From: Terrisporobacter othiniensis
GTDB taxonomy: Bacteria; Bacillota; Clostridia; Peptostreptococcales; Peptostreptococcaceae
Direction of reading: 5' to 3'
Length of the DNA: 64,000 bases
NCBI RefSeq assembly: GCF_000808015.1
Contig: NZ_JWHR01000079.1
Location: 35,912-99,911, forward strand
Positions 61,198 through 64,000 of this stretch are shown here, piece after piece (position 1 is the first letter of the stretch; every line of letters begins with the position of its first letter). The translations under genes and the position numbers were made by a program. The notes under the pieces were generated by a model. It was not told where the DNA came from and did no database searches. It was given only the letters and a program-made list of their open reading frames with translations.

Positions 61198-62337
61198 ATG
61201 AAAGAAGTATCACTAAGAAGTTGTGATAGTTATGAATATGAAGAAGTAAAAATACAAGTGGAAAAATTGCTACATGATTTGGGAGGAATTGAAAAATACA
61301 TAAAGAAAAATAGCACTGTGTTTATAAAGTTGAACCTTGTCGCTAAAAAATTGCCCAAGGAAATGGCAACTACTCATCCTATGATTTTAAAAGTAATAGC
61401 AGAGCAACTTTTAGAGTTAGGATGTAAAGTAATAGTTGGAGATAGCCCTGGAGGGCCTTATACAAAAGCATCTCTAAAAGGTGTGTACAAAACTTGTGGA
61501 ATAGAAAAATTATGTGAAGAACTTAGTATGGAACTAAACTATGATATATCAGAGGTGAAAGTGGAAAATCCAAAGGGTAAGATACTGAAATATATGACAG
61601 TGATAAAACCCATTGTGGAAGTAGATCATGTTATAAATATTTGCAAATTAAAAACACATGCAATGGCAACTTTTACAGGAGGGGTTAAAAATTTATTTGG
61701 GGTAATTCCTGGGGTAAAAAAAGCTGAATATCATTTTAAAATGCCAGAAGTTAAGGACTTTACAGAAGCCTTAGTTGATATATGTGATTTTGTATCACCA
61801 ACTCTTACTATAATGGATGGTGTAGTGGGGATGGAAGGAGAAGGACCAACGGCAGGAGTACCTAGAAAAATAGGTATATTATTAGCATCTTCTAGCCCCT
61901 ATGCTATAGATGTTGTTGCCTGTAAACTTATAAATTTAGAACCAATTAAAGTTCCTACAGTACAGAGATGTGTTGAAAGAAGTTTAATTCAAAAAGACTT
62001 TTCTGATATTTGCGTGCTAGGAGAAAAAGTTGAAGATAAAGTAATTAAAGATTTTAAAATACCTTCAAATAAAAGTATTAGTTTCCTAAGAGGGAAAGTG
62101 CCTAGAAGTTTAGAAATTTTTATAAATAAAAAACTAGCAGGTAAACCAGTAATAAATTATAGAAAATGCGTAAACTGTGGAGTTTGTAGTAGGGTTTGTC
62201 CTCCTAAGGTTATAGATATGAAGGAAAATGGTCCTAATATAAATTTAGATAATTGCATAAGATGTTTTTGTTGTCATGAATTATGTCCTAAAAAAGCTGT
62301 AGATTTAAAGAGGCCCCTTATTTTTAAATTTTTATAA
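61198..62337 (+). CDS. DUF362 protein with C-terminal 2x[4Fe-4S] ferredoxin domain
   Basis: A 379-residue protein. Residues 1 to about 300 form a DUF362 domain (VFIKLNLVAKK, VIVGDSPGGPYTKASLKGVYKTCGI, NICKLKTHAMATFTGGVKNLFGVIPG, IMDGVVGMEGEGPTAGVPRKIG). The C-terminus has two CxxCxxCxxxCP clusters (CVNCGVCSRVCPPKVID and CIRCFCCHELCPKKAV). It is probably a cytosolic iron-sulfur protein of unknown reaction. ATG 61198 follows AAAAGGAG; an in-frame ATG at 61168 precedes that site. It could be read from cassette 2, but no link to it is otherwise evident. Confidence 0.88.
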   Translation: MKEVSLRSCDSYEYEEVKIQVEKLLHDLGGIEKYIKKNSTVFIKLNLVAKKLPKEMATTHPMILKVIAEQLLELGCKVIVGDSPGGPYTKASLKGVYKTCGIEKLCEELSMELNYDISEVKVENPKGKILKYMTVIKPIVEVDHVINICKLKTHAMATFTGGVKNLFGVIPGVKKAEYHFKMPEVKDFTEALVDICDFVSPTLTIMDGVVGMEGEGPTAGVPRKIGILLASSSPYAIDVVACKLINLEPIKVPTVQRCVERSLIQKDFSDICVLGEKVEDKVIKDFKIPSNKSISFLRGKVPRSLEIFINKKLAGKPVINYRKCVNCGVCSRVCPPKVIDMKENGPNINLDNCIRCFCCHELCPKKAVDLKRPLIFKFL

Positions 62338-62458
62338 AATACTAATTATTAAACAGAGAGAGATTCAATATAGAAGTAAGCAATTTTAAAAATTATATTA
62401 ATTCTATAATTGAAATTCGGCACATGTAGTCAAAAATATACAAAAATAGAAAAAAATA

Positions 62459-62487
62459 TTGAAAAAAAATTGAAAACGTTTTATAAT
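62459..62487 (+). promoter_or_regulatory. Promoter of the EIIA-antiterminator operon
   Basis: TTGAAA (62459-62464) and TATAAT (62482-62487) are 17 bases apart, a near-consensus promoter about 125 bases before the EIIA gene. Confidence 0.7.
62471..62484. promoter_or_regulatory. Cre-like CcpA site
   Basis: TGAAAACGTTTTAT matches the cre consensus with one mismatch and lies between the -35 and -10 boxes, where CcpA would repress. A second TTGAAAACGT copy lies 29 bases downstream (62499-62508). Confidence 0.55.
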
Positions 62488-62504
62488 GTATTTATAATTG
62501 AAAA

Positions 62505-62570
62505 CGTGTAACTATTAAATTAGGCATGAGTTCTTGAGTATTATTTTATTCTAAGGATTCATGCCTTTTT
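62505..62570 (+). promoter_or_regulatory. RAT-like antiterminator element overlapping a terminator
   Basis: A RAT-like stretch (TGTAACTATTAAATTAGGCA and following bases, about 62507-62530) overlaps the 5' arm of a terminator with outer arms 62523-62529 and 62559-62565 (GGCATGA/TCATGCC) and T5. This is the layout used by LicT/SacY-type antiterminators. The match to the RAT consensus is partial, about two thirds of positions, compared with the clear RAT at 63943. Confidence 0.6.
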
Positions 62571-62604
62571 GTATTGATAAGGAGATCCTTGTATCAATAA
62601 GGAG
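62569..62604 (+). repeat. Direct repeat carrying two ribosome-site-like sequences
   Basis: TTGTATTGATAAGGAG (62569-62584) and TTGTATCAATAAGGAG (62589-62604) are 20 bases apart and differ at two positions. Those two changes also make the copies complementary (TATTGAT/ATCAATA), so they can form a hairpin that leaves only the second AGGAGG exposed next to the GTG start. Confidence 0.6.
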
Positions 62605-62612
62605 GAAATATT

Positions 62613-63095
62613 GTGTTAAGTTTTTTTAAGAAAAATAAAAATTATAAAATTTGTGCAGCTGTAAGTGGAAAAAGTATTAATATTGAGAAAGTTAATGATG
62701 CTACATTTTCACAAAAACTAATGGGAGATGGAGTAGCAATTATTCCTAATAGCAATATTGTAGTAGCTCCTTGCAATGGTAAAATAACAGTACTTCCAGA
62801 ATCAAAGCATGCATTTGGGATTGTATCGGATGATGGAGTTGAGATATTGGTCCATATAGGTATAGATACAGTTAGTTTAAATGGAGATGGATTTAAAAAT
62901 GAAGTGTCTCAAGGAAGTATTGTGAAGCAAGGAGACCCAATAATAAGTTTTGATAGAGAAAAAATAATTTCTAAAGGAATAGATAGTACAACTATGATGA
63001 TTGTATTAAACCATAGTGAATTTTCAAATATAAATTGTATCGCAGAGGGTGAAGTAATCGCAGGACAAGACACTGTTATTGAAGTTTTGAAATAA
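62613..63095 (+). CDS. crr: PTS glucose-type EIIA protein
   Basis: A 160-residue EIIA-Glc family protein. The phosphorylated histidine is in VEILVHIGIDTVSLNGDGF, and the partner His lies in ESKHAFGIVSDDG; GDGVAIIPNSNIVVAPCNGKI is the domain opening. It passes phosphate from HPr to an EIIB domain. GTG 62613 follows AAGGAGG. It is encoded alone, not fused to EIIBC, and is followed 22 bases later by the antiterminator gene, so it probably serves the PTS permease predicted beyond the window. Confidence 0.92.
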   Translation: MLSFFKKNKNYKICAAVSGKSINIEKVNDATFSQKLMGDGVAIIPNSNIVVAPCNGKITVLPESKHAFGIVSDDGVEILVHIGIDTVSLNGDGFKNEVSQGSIVKQGDPIISFDREKIISKGIDSTTMMIVLNHSEFSNINCIAEGEVIAGQDTVIEVLK

Positions 63096-63117
63096 CTTAG
63101 GGAGGAATGAGTTTAAT

Positions 63118-63933
63118 ATGATAGCAGTAAAGATCTTTAACAATAATGCATTATCAACAGTAACTCATGATGGAAAAGATGCTATTTTAATCGGATTAGG
63201 GATAGGTTTTAATAAACGTCCAGGTGATAAAGTTAGTGAAGAAAAGATAGAAAAAATTTACTATGTTCAAGATGATATGCAGACAAAATTTTTAGAGATG
63301 TTGAAGAATGTTGATTCAGATGTTATGGAGGCATCAGAAAAAATTGTAGGTCTTATTCCAGGGAGTGAAGGTAAGTTTAGCAATAAAGGTATATTATCTT
63401 TAATTGAGCATATTAGCTTTGCAATTGAGAGAACAAAGAATGGCATATTTTTACCTAACTTAATGCTTTCTGACATAAAGATGATGTACTCAAAAGAATT
63501 TGAATTAGGATTAAAAGCTTTAGACATTATACAGGAAATATGTCATATCCGCTTGCCTGGAGATGAAGCAGGTTATATTGCTCTACATTTTGTTAATATG
63601 CAATCAAACGATAATTTAGCATATGATACTTTAAAATTTGTAAAAGGTAGTATTGATCTAATAAAAGAGTGTTATGGAATAGAATTAGATGAATCAAATT
63701 TAACTACATTACGTTTTATGACTCATTTAAAGTTTCTGGCACAAAGAATTTTCAAAAAAGAAGCTTTACAAGATGATAAGATGATAGAAATGTATGATTA
63801 TTTGATAGGAAATAATTATAAAAATGAAGAGTATTTACAAAAACTAGATAAATATATTGAAAAAGAATTTAAATATAAATTAGATAAAAGTGAAAAAGTC
63901 TATTTATTATTACATTTAACAAAAATTTTATAA
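63118..63933 (+). CDS. licT: LicT/BglG-family transcription antiterminator
   Basis: A 271-residue antiterminator. Residues 1-55 form the CAT RNA-binding domain (VKIFNNNALSTVTHDGKDAILIGLGIGFNKRPGD). Two PRD domains follow, with regulatory histidines in SLIEHISFAIERTKNG and LPGDEAGYIALHFVN (PRD1), and TLRFMTHLKFLAQRIF and KVYLLLHLTKIL (PRD2). Phosphorylation of PRDs by HPr/EIIB would set activity according to sugar supply. GGGAGGAATGA precedes the ATG. Its likely targets are the RAT at 63943-63972 and the RAT-like leader before crr. Confidence 0.92.
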   Translation: MIAVKIFNNNALSTVTHDGKDAILIGLGIGFNKRPGDKVSEEKIEKIYYVQDDMQTKFLEMLKNVDSDVMEASEKIVGLIPGSEGKFSNKGILSLIEHISFAIERTKNGIFLPNLMLSDIKMMYSKEFELGLKALDIIQEICHIRLPGDEAGYIALHFVNMQSNDNLAYDTLKFVKGSIDLIKECYGIELDESNLTTLRFMTHLKFLAQRIFKKEALQDDKMIEMYDYLIGNNYKNEEYLQKLDKYIEKEFKYKLDKSEKVYLLLHLTKIL

Positions 63934-63942
63934 GAATAAAAT

Positions 63943-63972
63943 GGATTGTGACTGGTAATGCAGGCAAGACCC
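63943..63972 (+). promoter_or_regulatory. RAT (ribonucleic antiterminator) element
   Basis: GGATTGTGACTGGTAATGCA followed by GGCAAGACCC is an almost textbook LicT/SacT-type RAT. It starts 10 bases after the antiterminator gene. The overlapping terminator and the controlled gene, most likely a PTS EIIBC or a glycosidase, lie beyond the window. Confidence 0.85.
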
Positions 63973-64000
63973 AGAAAAATGACATATATGTGTATATGTT

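Noticed and set aside
1..64000. tRNA, rRNA, insertion sequences or prophage
   Set aside because: No cloverleaf-like segment, rRNA signature, transposase or phage structural gene was recognised; decay sites lack terminal inverted repeats.

Overview
The window is a low-GC, strongly AT-biased segment of a Clostridia chromosome. AGGAGG ribosome sites are near-universal, TTG/GTG starts are common, and the type II fatty acid operon has a clostridial layout. The mix of a microcompartment, a Se/S module and many Ugp-type transporters suggests a gut or sediment anaerobe, plausibly Peptostreptococcaceae; the family is inference. No rRNA, tRNA, CRISPR or phage was seen.

1-11.6 kb: a bacterial microcompartment (BMC) metabolosome operon. 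It has a BMC-T tail, four BMC-H proteins (two with C-terminal tails), one BMC pentamer, a flavoprotein-like cargo, two CoA-acylating aldehyde dehydrogenases, PduL, an iron alcohol dehydrogenase, EutJ, a GlcG/HbpS-like protein, a membrane protein and, unexpectedly, S-adenosylmethionine synthetase. Four soluble proteins carry N-terminal encapsulation-peptide-like helices. No signature aldehyde-producing enzyme is in view, so it should lie upstream; MetK and the flavoprotein hint at a glycyl-radical type.

11.6-15.3 kb: a sulfur/selenium trafficking module (class V aminotransferase, YedE, TusA-like, DUF3343) and a PGGG-repeat protein. 15.5-24.4 kb: an orphan beta-propeller histidine kinase, then a decay zone (frameshifted and truncated ECF sigma factor, headless ABC permease, headless VOC protein, collapsed two-component pair) interleaved with intact genes for an ArsR/CDF metal pair and a PucR regulator with a creatininase-family hydrolase. 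24.4-28.2 kb: an MFS transporter divergent from an unusual HTH regulator, and a double DUF1540 protein.

28.2-34.7 kb: GlpP, a HAD phosphatase, a Ugp-type ABC importer and a TIM-barrel protein, probably for glycerol phosphate or a related compound. 34.9-44.7 kb: acpS and a complete fatty acid initiation/elongation operon (fabH-acpP-fabK-fabD-fabG-fabF-accB-fabZ-accC-accD-accA) behind two FabT-like palindromes. 44.8-46.8 kb: an NMO-like flavoprotein, DUF1284 and a fragment.

47.1-61.1 kb: the most distinctive part, a tandem duplication of a six-gene cassette: ATPase, two permeases, a beta-CASP/RNase J-like metallo-hydrolase, a binding lipoprotein and a cytosolic 5'-nucleotidase-like phosphatase. 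It looks like an importer coupled to intracellular phosphodiester and phosphomonoester cleavage. 61.2-64 kb: a DUF362/ferredoxin protein, then a glucose-type EIIA and a LicT-family antiterminator with one RAT-like element before EIIA and a clear RAT at the window end, predicting a PTS permease just beyond it.
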